Below, in pieces: positions 43,804 through 52,789 of a stretch of 64,000 bases of DNA. The DNA lies in NCBI RefSeq assembly GCF_037126285.1, contig NZ_CP147012.1:248001-312000 (forward strand). Reading direction: 5' to 3'. Each line of letters opens with the position of its first letter. Positions within the stretch are counted from its first letter, which is position 1. Position numbers and translations under genes: made by a program. The notes beneath the pieces were generated by a model. That model was not told the DNA's origin. It worked only from the letters and a program-made list of their open reading frames with translations, and did no database searches. The stretch comes from Bernardetia sp. MNP-M8 (GTDB lineage: Bacteria > Bacteroidota > Bacteroidia > Cytophagales > Bernardetiaceae).

Positions 43804-45765
43804 ATGGAGTCTTATTTTGAGTTTTTTTATTCTTCCCCCAATTTTGAAGAAATTGATGCCAAAAGCATTCGATATATTACTGACAAAATCATTCGCAAAT
43901 CTGATGCTACCTTAGCTGTTATTTTGGGAGGCGATACTCAGACTTTCGAAATGAAAATGGAAAAATGGGATGAACTAACCCACAAATTAAGCAGTATTTC
44001 AGGAATTATTTTTCTTTTAGCACATACTTCTTCTGATGAAAAGGTATATAAACAAGCCAATCAGAGCGTACAAGTATTGCAAAGATACGGAAACAGTCTT
44101 TCCCTTAATGAAGAATTATATAAAGCTATCAAAAAATATAGTCAATCTGATGATGCTCGTTGGCTAAAAGGATATAAAAAGAAGTTTATAAAAGAAACCG
44201 TTGGAGAATTCGAACGCAATGGTTTTGCGCTTGTCCAACAAGATAGAGATATATTACGAACCATGAAAGACCAGTTATCTGACCTTTCTAATGAGTTTTC
44301 AAGAAATATTGCAGAGCATCAAGATCAGATTATTATTTCAGAAGATGATATAGAAGGACTTCCAGAAGACTACAAAAATCGTCATAGAATGGAAAATGGA
44401 ATGTATAAAATTACATTAGATTCTCCTTCTTATCGTCCATTTATGCGCTATGCAAAAAATGAAAAATATCGTAAAGAACTATATATAAAATATCTGAATA
44501 GAGGAAATCCAAAAAATACAGGAGTTCTTATCAAAACAATAGCTCTACGCAAGCAAATGGCAAACCTATTGGGCTACAAAACCTATGCTCAATATGTCAT
44601 TGAAGAAAGAATGGCAAAAACGCCTGATACTGTTTGGAGTTTTGAAGAAGAACTAACAAAAAAAGTAAAACCTAAAGCAGAAAAAGACTACAAGGAACTT
44701 CTAAGTATAGCAGAAGGAAAAGAAGAGTTACAAGGCTGGGAAACAGGTTATTATAACAATATTCTTTTGGAGAAAAACTACAATCTCAATTCAGAAGAAG
44801 TCAAACAATATTTTGAGTTAAACAATGTTTTTAAAGGAATTTTTAATATTTGTAAAAATCTTTTCGGAATTGATTTTATCAAAATGTATCATCATTCTGT
44901 TTGGCATGAGGATGTAATTGTATATGAAGTGCGAAAAAAGAATAAAGTTGTTGGAAAAATGTATTTGGATTTGTATCCAAGACCTAATAAATACAGTCAT
45001 GCAGCTTGTTTTGGTTTGGTTTCAGGTAGAGAGACTGAGAGAGGATACCAAACTCCTCATACAGCATTAGTTTGTAATTTTCCTCCTTCTACGTCTGATT
45101 CTCCTTCGCTTCTTTCACACGACCAAGTAACAACTGTTTTTCATGAGTTTGGTCATGGTTTGCATCAGCTTCTTACACAATCTCCTTTAGCAGCATTTGC
45201 AGGAACAAATGTAGCGAGAGATTTTGTAGAAGTTCCTTCACAACTTTTCGAAAACTGGGCGTGGGATTATGACATTTTGAAAGAATTTGCACTTCATCAC
45301 AAAACAGGAGAAGTGTTGCCAAAAGAACTCTTCGATAAGATGGTGGCTGCAAAAAATGTAGGTTCGGGTTTGTTTACTCTTCAACAAATTTTATATGGAA
45401 CATTTGATCTTACTTTACACGATACGTATGATCCCCTTGTAGATGCATCTCCAAACGAATTATTCAATACACTTCAACGACAAATTACACTTACTCCACC
45501 AGTAGAAGAAACTGATTTTCCTTCAGGCTTTGGTCATTTAATGGGCTATGCAGCAGGATATTATGGCTATCTATGGGCAAAAGTATATGCTGAAGACATG
45601 TTTTCTGTATTTGAAAAGGCAGGATTATTAAATCCAAAAGTAGGTAAAATGTATGTAGATAAAGTCCTTTCTAAAGGTGGAAGTGAAGATGAAATGAGCC
45701 AAATTAAGAGTTTTCTAAAAAGAGAGCCAAAACAAGAAGCCTTTCTAAAATCACTCGGTTTATAG
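43804..45765 (+). CDS. M3-family oligopeptidase, cytosolic
   Basis: A 653-residue zinc peptidase without a signal peptide, so it acts in the cytosol. HEFGH is at residues 447-451, with FVEVPSQLFENW downstream supplying the third zinc ligand. This end is the thimet/OpdA-like form, unlike the Dcp-like end in the neighbour at 38192. Both share the segment ERMAKTPD / DRMAKTPE and are distant paralogues. It likely degrades peptides released by proteases or signal peptidase. Transcribed alone. Confidence 0.93.
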   Translation: MESYFEFFYSSPNFEEIDAKSIRYITDKIIRKSDATLAVILGGDTQTFEMKMEKWDELTHKLSSISGIIFLLAHTSSDEKVYKQANQSVQVLQRYGNSLSLNEELYKAIKKYSQSDDARWLKGYKKKFIKETVGEFERNGFALVQQDRDILRTMKDQLSDLSNEFSRNIAEHQDQIIISEDDIEGLPEDYKNRHRMENGMYKITLDSPSYRPFMRYAKNEKYRKELYIKYLNRGNPKNTGVLIKTIALRKQMANLLGYKTYAQYVIEERMAKTPDTVWSFEEELTKKVKPKAEKDYKELLSIAEGKEELQGWETGYYNNILLEKNYNLNSEEVKQYFELNNVFKGIFNICKNLFGIDFIKMYHHSVWHEDVIVYEVRKKNKVVGKMYLDLYPRPNKYSHAACFGLVSGRETERGYQTPHTALVCNFPPSTSDSPSLLSHDQVTTVFHEFGHGLHQLLTQSPLAAFAGTNVARDFVEVPSQLFENWAWDYDILKEFALHHKTGEVLPKELFDKMVAAKNVGSGLFTLQQILYGTFDLTLHDTYDPLVDASPNELFNTLQRQITLTPPVEETDFPSGFGHLMGYAAGYYGYLWAKVYAEDMFSVFEKAGLLNPKVGKMYVDKVLSKGGSEDEMSQIKSFLKREPKQEAFLKSLGL

Positions 45766-46717
45766 ACAAATTAAAGGTTTCAAAACACTTATTTTGATTT
45801 TTTCAGGAAAAAACATAGCTTTGTGCAACCCTTTTATGATTCGTTGGGTCTTAATAGTGTAAGGCAAACTTGCCATTTCGTCGGAAATGTGAATGTAATT
45901 GTAGTTTTATCTTTTCAGTTTGTAATTTTTAATTATCTATTGACTTATCAATTTTTTGCGCCAACTACAGTTTTGTTTCATTTTCGCTTATCATAAATTA
46001 AAATACCATTTCTTGTTTGTATAAGAAATGGTTTTTTTATGGGCTTATCTTAACTGGCTCAAATACCAATAATTTAAACATAAAAAAACTACTTCAAAAA
46101 TTGTAAAAATCTAAGAAGTAGTTAGTTATTTGATTCAATATGTAGAGGCAATACGCATAAAATTTGTTTCATAAATTGTATGGTAGTTTAGAAGGTTTAG
46201 AATCTATAAGGCTTTTTGTATTTTTATAAAAAAACCAAATGATTCGCTAAGTAATTATGGCTTTACCCAAGTTAAGATTGTGGTTGTCATGATAAGTAGA
46301 ATTTAATAGTTGTATTTTTTAAGAATAAGTAAGTGAACTGTGTTATAGTCCTTATAATTAGAAGACTCAAAAAGTTATGTTTTGGTTGCATTTAGCATTT
46401 CCTTTATTTTTTTTGTCATCTATATATAAGACGCTAAAAACTCAAAAAATGCACATGAAAAACTCAAAATTTAACATTTTTTTTGATATTTTTCTTCATT
46501 TACTTTCAAGTGTTCTATAATTACACCAAAAACGGCTTTTTATTAGACTAAAAATTAAAAGTTTATTGTAATTTTTTAATACTAGAATTAATCTATTTTT
46601 AAAATTTCTGCTGTAATTATGCAATCTCAACCCTTTTAGCCTCTCTTAAAGTTCCCTTTTTGATTATAAATCATTGATTATTTATGACAAAAATGTAAGC
46701 ATCTGACTTTTAAGAAG
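45766..46717. other. Large gene-free gap
   Basis: The longest stretch here without a gene (952 bases). I see a terminator-like hairpin at 46005-46039 and a smaller stem AACTACTTC/GAAGTAGTT at 46087-46123. No open frame of protein character is visible on either strand. An RNA gene could hide here, but I see no tRNA-like fold. Confidence 0.45.
46005..46039 (+). terminator. Terminator-like hairpin
   Basis: ACCATTTCTT and AAGAAATGGT form a 10-bp stem, loop GTTTGTAT, then six or more T. It lies about 240 bases beyond the oligopeptidase stop codon, so either the transcript has a long tail or an unseen RNA ends here. Confidence 0.75.
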
Positions 46718-47482
46718 TTATTTATTTGTAATTGTGCCTATTCTCAATAATATTGGAAATTTCACTGTTCTGACTTCTTTACCTTTCCATGCATTTTCTA
46801 AATCTTGATAAATTATTTCTATGGCATCATTTTTTAAATTACTTGAATTTTGATTGTTATAATGTTTTACAGCCGACCATGTATTCAGATATCCTATCAA
46901 GTTTTCTAATGTCCATTCTAGCTCATTAAATAATTTCTTATTTTTTTTCTGCTCTACTTCTTTAAAAGGAAAAGGAATTGTTTGATAACTTTCATCAATG
47001 TATTTTCTTTCTTTATCCCAGTATTTACCCAAAATATCATAATACAATTTGTTAATGATGGCATCAATTTTTTCATTAACTTCTAACTTGCCATATCCTA
47101 AAACTACAAAAACTCCTTCTTTTTTGAGTGTTCTGCTTACTTCTTGATAAAATTTATTAAAATCAAACCAATGAATAGCCTGTGCTACAATAATTAAATC
47201 AAAAAAATCAGATTTAAAAGAAGAGTTTTCTGCCTGTTCGATGGAATAAACTATGTTTTCTTTTTGAACAGCATTTTTGATTTGATTCTGACTTATATCT
47301 GTAGCAAACACCTTTTCAAAATCTTGTGCCAACTTATCAGCTACCTGTCCATTTCCAGTCCCACAATCCCAAGCATTTTGTTTTTTATCCAAATAAGAAT
47401 AGATAATTTCAAAAACTTCTTTTGGATAAGAAGGACGATAAATAGAGTAACTTTTAGAGTGCTGAGAAAAGTTATCTTTCAT
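46718..47482 (-). CDS. Class I SAM-dependent methyltransferase
   Basis: A 254-residue methyltransferase of the trans-aconitate-methyltransferase-like group. WDCGTGNGQVADKLAQDF is motif I (SAM-binding), ATDIS carries the acidic ribose ligand, and FFDLIIVAQAIHWFDF is the post-motif typical of this group. The N-terminus SKSYSIYRPSYPKEVFEIIYSYL precedes motif I. Substrate unknown. It lies at the end of the long gene-free gap, and 86 bases before the beta-lactamase-like gene's stop on the same strand. Confidence 0.9.
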   Translation of the reverse strand: MKDNFSQHSKSYSIYRPSYPKEVFEIIYSYLDKKQNAWDCGTGNGQVADKLAQDFEKVFATDISQNQIKNAVQKENIVYSIEQAENSSFKSDFFDLIIVAQAIHWFDFNKFYQEVSRTLKKEGVFVVLGYGKLEVNEKIDAIINKLYYDILGKYWDKERKYIDESYQTIPFPFKEVEQKKNKKLFNELEWTLENLIGYLNTWSAVKHYNNQNSSNLKNDAIEIIYQDLENAWKGKEVRTVKFPILLRIGTITNK

Positions 47483-47568
47483 AGAATTATGATTTGATAT
47501 AAAATTATAAATAACTCAAATTATGTACAAGAGAATTGCTCGTATTTAGAAAAGAGTTTTTTTACTTC

Positions 47569-49452
47569 CTAATTTTTCATTGCATCATAAATCACTTGTT
47601 GTATTCTCGTTCTAGTATTAAGGTTCATGAGCATTTTGCTTTCTCTTGTGGGATAAACTCTATTAGACAGAAAAACAAAAATCATTTCAGTTGCAGGATC
47701 AACCCACACCATTGTTCCTGTAAAACCAAAATGCCCATAACTCAGCGCAGAGGCATCTTTTGCTGTATTTCCATTCGGACTCCATTCTAAAAGTGGTTTA
47801 TCAAAACCTAATCCTCTTCGGTTTCCATCCTCACAAAACTGACAACGTGTAAACTCTGCAATTGTAGTTGGCTTGAAAAAAGTAGTTTCTCCGTAACTTC
47901 CTCCATTCAAAAATAGCTGTAAAATTTTAGCTACATCATTGGCATTTCCAAAAAGTCCTGCATGACCTGAAACACCTCCACGCATAGCAGCAGCTTCGTC
48001 ATGAACATTTCCCCAAACCAATGTATTTCTAAAAAGAGAATCTCTTTCTGTCGGAACAATTCGGCTTCTTGAGAATTTTTCTAGTGGATTGAAAGTAAGT
48101 GTAGGAGCAGATAAAGGTTTATAGAAATGTGTTTGAAGGAAATTACTAAACTCTTGTTGTACAAGTCTTTCTATAATTTCAGGAGCTAAAACAAAACCCA
48201 AATCGCTGTATTTATACTCTTTTGTAGGCAACAGCTTCGAATCTCCAATAATTTTGAGCATATTCTCTTTGTAATAATCTGTCTTTATAAAAAGATTATC
48301 TGATAATTGCGTTTCAAATCCTTTTTCTTTTTGAGTTCTAAAAATTTCTCTTGGATAAACTTTATGATTTCGTGTTTCTTTGTGTCCAAAATCAATGAAA
48401 GGTGTGAGTTGCGCTTGGTGTGTCAGAATATCTTTCAAAACTAGCGTATCTTTATTTGTTCCTTCAAAAAACGGCAAAAAATACGATAAAGTAGAATCTA
48501 AAGGCAAACGATTTTGATCATAAATAGCCATATAAGCAGCCGTTGAAGCCAAAATTTTGGTAACAGAAGCCAAATCATAAATATCACTTTTTTCGGCTTT
48601 TGTAACAGAATCGTAGGTATGAAAACCATAAGCTTTTTGATAAATAACATTTCCTTTTACAGCTACCAAAACTTGTGCGCTTGGCATTGCTTTAGCGTTC
48701 ATTGCCTCCAAAACTAGCGTATCTATAAGCTGCAAATCCTGCGATTTTATTCCTACTTCTTCTGGAATTGTATATTTTAGTCTATTTTTTTTTGTGAATA
48801 TTCCTGTTTCTTGTCTGAAACTAGGTAGAATTTCATTTTCCAAAATTCCGTGTGCAGCTACTCCACCACAAATAAGCTGAGCGGATAATTCTTCCGAAAT
48901 TGAATTATAAACAGGGCAAAAAAGAAGTGCATTTGTAATTAAGAGTTCATTTTGATTTCTTTCTATAAAATTTCTATTCTCAAAAACAACCACAGAAACA
49001 GGTTTTGCAGAAGCTAAAACAGCAATTTGACGAGCTATAAAACTAGAGATAGAATCTTGTTTTTCATTTTTTCCTATCAAAAAAACAATTTCATTAAAAT
49101 TATCCAAACTCTGAAAATCGGCAGCCAATTTTAAAGAATCCTCAGAAGGAGCAATATGAACAGTCGTAAAATCTGCATACAAATTTATGGTTGATTCAAA
49201 AACAGAAAATGATTTTTTTGCAATGCTTACAACTGCTTTTCTATCTTTAGAAAGATTTTGCAGAGGAATGTAATTATTTTTATTATGAAGCAAAACCAAA
49301 CTAGATTCTATCAATTTTCGTTTTTGAAGCATTGTTTTGGGAGCATTCCAGTCTTGCCACCAGCTTACACAACCTGTAGTAAAAAAAGTAATAGACAGAA
49401 TGACAATAATTGAAAAAGAGAATAGAAACGTTTTTTTTGTAGATTTTTTCAT
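47569..49452 (-). CDS. Serine hydrolase lipoprotein with GH3 C-terminal-domain remnant
   Basis: A 627-residue lipoprotein (lipobox Cys28, FTTGC). The C-terminal 390 residues are a class C beta-lactamase-like domain with Ser296-x-x-Lys299 in LASVTKIL, a YSDLGFVLAPEI motif and a late GHFGFTGT. Residues about 45-215 read SLVLLHNKNNYIPLQNL ... AQLICGGVAAHGILENEIL. This is the pattern of the accessory C-terminal domain of GH3 glycosidases. Bacteroidota often make fused GH3-GH3C-beta-lactamase proteins of about 1000 residues. Here the catalytic TIM barrel is absent and only the last two parts remain. It probably acts on peptidoglycan in the periplasm. Confidence 0.85.
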   Translation of the reverse strand: MKKSTKKTFLFSFSIIVILSITFFTTGCVSWWQDWNAPKTMLQKRKLIESSLVLLHNKNNYIPLQNLSKDRKAVVSIAKKSFSVFESTINLYADFTTVHIAPSEDSLKLAADFQSLDNFNEIVFLIGKNEKQDSISSFIARQIAVLASAKPVSVVVFENRNFIERNQNELLITNALLFCPVYNSISEELSAQLICGGVAAHGILENEILPSFRQETGIFTKKNRLKYTIPEEVGIKSQDLQLIDTLVLEAMNAKAMPSAQVLVAVKGNVIYQKAYGFHTYDSVTKAEKSDIYDLASVTKILASTAAYMAIYDQNRLPLDSTLSYFLPFFEGTNKDTLVLKDILTHQAQLTPFIDFGHKETRNHKVYPREIFRTQKEKGFETQLSDNLFIKTDYYKENMLKIIGDSKLLPTKEYKYSDLGFVLAPEIIERLVQQEFSNFLQTHFYKPLSAPTLTFNPLEKFSRSRIVPTERDSLFRNTLVWGNVHDEAAAMRGGVSGHAGLFGNANDVAKILQLFLNGGSYGETTFFKPTTIAEFTRCQFCEDGNRRGLGFDKPLLEWSPNGNTAKDASALSYGHFGFTGTMVWVDPATEMIFVFLSNRVYPTRESKMLMNLNTRTRIQQVIYDAMKN

Positions 49453-49466
49453 AAACAGTTTTATAC

Positions 49467-49498
49467 AACCATCAACAAGGTTAAGACTGTTGTTGAGG
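49467..49498. repeat. Degenerate half of the 54.4/56.1-kb repeat
   Basis: AACCATCAAC...GTTGTTGAGG matches the left arm of the elements at 54395 and 56055 at about three quarters of positions. The facing arm is absent. It lies 15 bases upstream of the lipoprotein gene start at 49452. Confidence 0.6.
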
Positions 49499-49559
49499 AT
49501 TTATTTTTATAATAAAGAGTAATTTAGTCAGAAAAAGCCATTTTGACAAAAGCAATCAT

Positions 49560-52500
49560 CTATCTAAACCTTTTATTTTCTTCTTTTTCTATAAAAAAAA
49601 TAGGTAATACAAAAAACACACAGAAGAGGGAGAAAATAAGTCCTCCAGTTGTTCCTGCTGCAAGAGAAAACCAAAATATTTCACTTTGTCCTTCCCATAA
49701 AAAAGGAGTTAGACCCAAAAAAGTAGAAATCACAGTCAATAAAATAGGAACTACTTTTTTGAAAGTCGCTTTATAAAATGCGTTTCGATTATTTTTCTGT
49801 TTTTTAAGGAAATTATAATCATTGATAATAAAAATAGACGCATTTACACAAAGCCCACCCACCAACACAAAAGAAGCATAACCACCTTGGTCAAAATAAA
49901 TTTGAAACTCTCCGAAAGTGATGAATATTCCAATAAAAGAAAGAGGTACAACACATAAAATCAAAAATGCTTGACGAAGACTTTCAAATAAAATGCTACA
50001 AATGAAGAAAATCAAAAGCATCAAAATGCCTAAAAGTCCATACTGTTTTTGTGCTTTTTCAGAAGAATAAAAATTATTCTCAAGCTGTTTGAAACTGTAA
50101 CCTAAGGGCAAAGTGGGTTTAAATTCTTCTAAGGTTTTTTCTAAATGAGTTTGTCCAAAATGCTCACTTCCAAAATAATCATAACCCACAATTCGTAAAT
50201 ACTGCCTGTTTTTTTTATAAATGGAATTAGCCGAAACTTGCGTTTTGAGAGTAGAAAAGGTAGAAAAAGGAATCTGTGTATTTTTTGAATCACTATTATT
50301 TTCTAAATTTCCATTTTTTAAGTCATACAATGAAAAATCATTTGCTTTATCATCTTCAATTTTGGTAGGAATCAGTCCATTTTGATAAAGCAAATACATT
50401 TCTGAATACGCAGAAGGAGTTTTTTGTTCTAAAAAACTAATCAGAGTAGAAATACTTTGATTTTGATAAGCTAGTTGATTGAGGCTAGGATTTAAGAAAA
50501 TTACTTTATCTGTTTTTTCAAAGTAAGAGTGTCTCTCATTAATATTTACTTCTTGAATGCGTTTGTGAGTAAGTAATTTTTGCGCTAATTTGTCAGCTTC
50601 TTGTTCTAATTGCAGATAATTATAGCCTTTTAATTGTACTCTAAAAGAAGTCAGTTTTGTTTGGTCAGGAGTTGAAAAACCTTGATGTCCTACTCCATAA
50701 ATATTCCATTTTACACCGTCCAAATCAATCGAACGAGCAATAAGTTTGTTTTTTAATTGAATGGGATAATTACTCTTTTCCTGTTTTTTAGAAAAAGAAA
50801 TAATGAGTCGCCCCTGCCTTGTATAAACCTGCGTTACAAATTTTTCTACATTTTTATTTGCATTCTTTTCATATTTTAAAAAATCTTCTATTGTCTTTAA
50901 TGCTTCATTCATTTGTAAAATAGTAGTTCCTTCTGGCATTTTGGCTTCGACATAAAGCTGGACTTGTTCGGCTTCTCTATATGAAAATTTCTCATACGCA
51001 TAACGCACAAAAAGTCGTAACATTCCACCCAAATAAGCATCAGAATGAGGTCTAATTTCTTCTTGATAGAGTTTTGAACCAATGGTTTGGTTATACAAAT
51101 TACCATAAAAAGTAATCTCATCTTGTTTCTCATCAATTTTTGGAGGAAGAAGAAAAATAGGAGTTCCAAAAAGAAGAATTAGAGCAAAAATAACGGTTTT
51201 TTTGAATCGTTGTAAAAATTCAATACTAAAAATGTAACCTTTAAAAAAGTAAAATGTAATTCGCTTTTTTGTGAAATTTCTTTTATTTTTATTAAAAGAA
51301 ACAAGAGGAAAAGAATTTGATTTAAACAAAAGTAAATACAAAGAAGGCGTAAACCAAAGGGCAATAGGCAGAGAAACAAAAATCGTTAGAGCAACAATAG
51401 AAGCAAAATCTAACAGATTTTTTTGGTCTTCTTTGGGTAAGAAAAAAACAAGTAAAAGAGCTGAAATAGTAGTCAGAGAAGCTGCAAAGAGAGCTAAAAA
51501 CAAATTATTTGTTTTAGAATTGGTTTGATTTTTAGAAGTATGATGCAATTCATTGAGCATCACAATAGCATTGTCCAAAATAAGTCCGAAAGAAATAGCA
51601 ATTCCAGCCAGAGAATACAAATGAATATTTATCTTCAAAAAATAAGCAAATAAAGCAGTAATCAAAACATTGACAACCAAACTAGAAAGCAAAACAAACA
51701 AATACTTTATATTTCGCTCCAATAAAAGCACAAAAAAACAGAGTATTAAAACAGACAAAAAAGCTCGTTTGTAGGTCTTATCCAATTCTTTTTCTAAATA
51801 TTCCGTTTCGTCATATTCTTTAAAAATTTGATATTCTTTTGGCAAATTTAGACTTTCTAATTTTGATTTTATTTCATTGACTACCTTTATTTTATTCGAT
51901 TCCGAACGCACAAAAAACGAAAGTGTAATTGCATCTTGTCCATTAATTCTATAAAAAGAAGTTGGAATATCTTCTACAAAATCAAAAGTCGCAACATCAG
52001 CAAAACGAATAAGAGGTTTTTGAGATAAAATAAGATTATTTAAATAAGAAACAGAAAAAGAAGGTGGAACTTGTACCCAAAAATTAGTGAAATTGTTTGT
52101 AGAAGAATAAAAACCTAAATAACTAGTTTCTATAAGCGTTTGTAATTTTTGTTTTAATCTTTGTTCATTAAGATTATAGGTATTTAGTTTGTCTTGATTA
52201 TATTTTATTTTCAAGATTTGATTGGAAGGTGTTTTTATTTCTACTTCTTCAATTTCTGAAATAGACGAAAAATAAGGCTTTATTGTGCTTTCCAGCTTGC
52301 TTTTGATTTCGAAAGCTGAAAAAGGAGCATTGATAGAATAAGTGAGAGAAGGGATTTTTTCTTGTTTGTTTTGTCCGTCCGAAACCTCAACTAAAGGATA
52401 AGAAAGCGAAGAAATAAGAGTTGGATAAACCTGCCGAATGAGCATCGAAACCTCAAATTTTTTGAGTTGTAAATCAGTTTCTTTATCAAATTTGAGCGTA

Positions 52501-52760
52501 ATTTGTCCTTGATTGTAATTTGAAACTGAATTAATTTCTTTGAGATGGGTAATACTAGAAAGTGCATTTTCAAGCGGTGCAGTCGCTTGATTCTCAAGTA
52601 TTTCTGGAGAAGCATTAGACAAAGAAAAACGAACTGTCAATGAATGGAGTTTGGGAGAAGGATTTAATTCTACTTTCAAAAAAGGAATAACAAAAATGCC
52701 TAAAAGTGCGAACACTAAAAAGCAAAGTACAATCCGAAATGGAGATAAAAAATTATTCAT
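49560..52760 (-). CDS. RND efflux permease subunit, second of a pair
   Basis: A 1066-residue hydrophobe/amphiphile-type RND transporter. A signal-anchor at the N-terminus, two large periplasmic loops and about twelve membrane segments are visible. TM4 reads GLILDNAIVMLNEL, with the Asp that relays protons. The TM10-12 region reads GGLCVNASIFIINDYN. It starts 29 bases after the first RND gene of the operon, so the two permeases are almost surely co-expressed. It lacks the charged residues seen in the partner's TM10 and may depend on it. Confidence 0.92.
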   Translation of the reverse strand: MNNFLSPFRIVLCFLVFALLGIFVIPFLKVELNPSPKLHSLTVRFSLSNASPEILENQATAPLENALSSITHLKEINSVSNYNQGQITLKFDKETDLQLKKFEVSMLIRQVYPTLISSLSYPLVEVSDGQNKQEKIPSLTYSINAPFSAFEIKSKLESTIKPYFSSISEIEEVEIKTPSNQILKIKYNQDKLNTYNLNEQRLKQKLQTLIETSYLGFYSSTNNFTNFWVQVPPSFSVSYLNNLILSQKPLIRFADVATFDFVEDIPTSFYRINGQDAITLSFFVRSESNKIKVVNEIKSKLESLNLPKEYQIFKEYDETEYLEKELDKTYKRAFLSVLILCFFVLLLERNIKYLFVLLSSLVVNVLITALFAYFLKINIHLYSLAGIAISFGLILDNAIVMLNELHHTSKNQTNSKTNNLFLALFAASLTTISALLLVFFLPKEDQKNLLDFASIVALTIFVSLPIALWFTPSLYLLLFKSNSFPLVSFNKNKRNFTKKRITFYFFKGYIFSIEFLQRFKKTVIFALILLFGTPIFLLPPKIDEKQDEITFYGNLYNQTIGSKLYQEEIRPHSDAYLGGMLRLFVRYAYEKFSYREAEQVQLYVEAKMPEGTTILQMNEALKTIEDFLKYEKNANKNVEKFVTQVYTRQGRLIISFSKKQEKSNYPIQLKNKLIARSIDLDGVKWNIYGVGHQGFSTPDQTKLTSFRVQLKGYNYLQLEQEADKLAQKLLTHKRIQEVNINERHSYFEKTDKVIFLNPSLNQLAYQNQSISTLISFLEQKTPSAYSEMYLLYQNGLIPTKIEDDKANDFSLYDLKNGNLENNSDSKNTQIPFSTFSTLKTQVSANSIYKKNRQYLRIVGYDYFGSEHFGQTHLEKTLEEFKPTLPLGYSFKQLENNFYSSEKAQKQYGLLGILMLLIFFICSILFESLRQAFLILCVVPLSFIGIFITFGEFQIYFDQGGYASFVLVGGLCVNASIFIINDYNFLKKQKNNRNAFYKATFKKVVPILLTVISTFLGLTPFLWEGQSEIFWFSLAAGTTGGLIFSLFCVFFVLPIFFIEKEENKRFR

Positions 52761-52789
52761 TTTTCATTTTAAACCTATAAGGTTTCGAT

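Noticed and set aside
38192-45765. The two M3 peptidases as a recent tandem duplication
   Set aside because: They differ in length, signal peptide, and C-terminal type, and share only scattered motifs, so they are old paralogues.
45766-46717. A hidden RNA gene in the 952-base gap
   Set aside because: I found no tRNA fold or other recognisable RNA; only two hairpins are visible, so there is not enough to call one.
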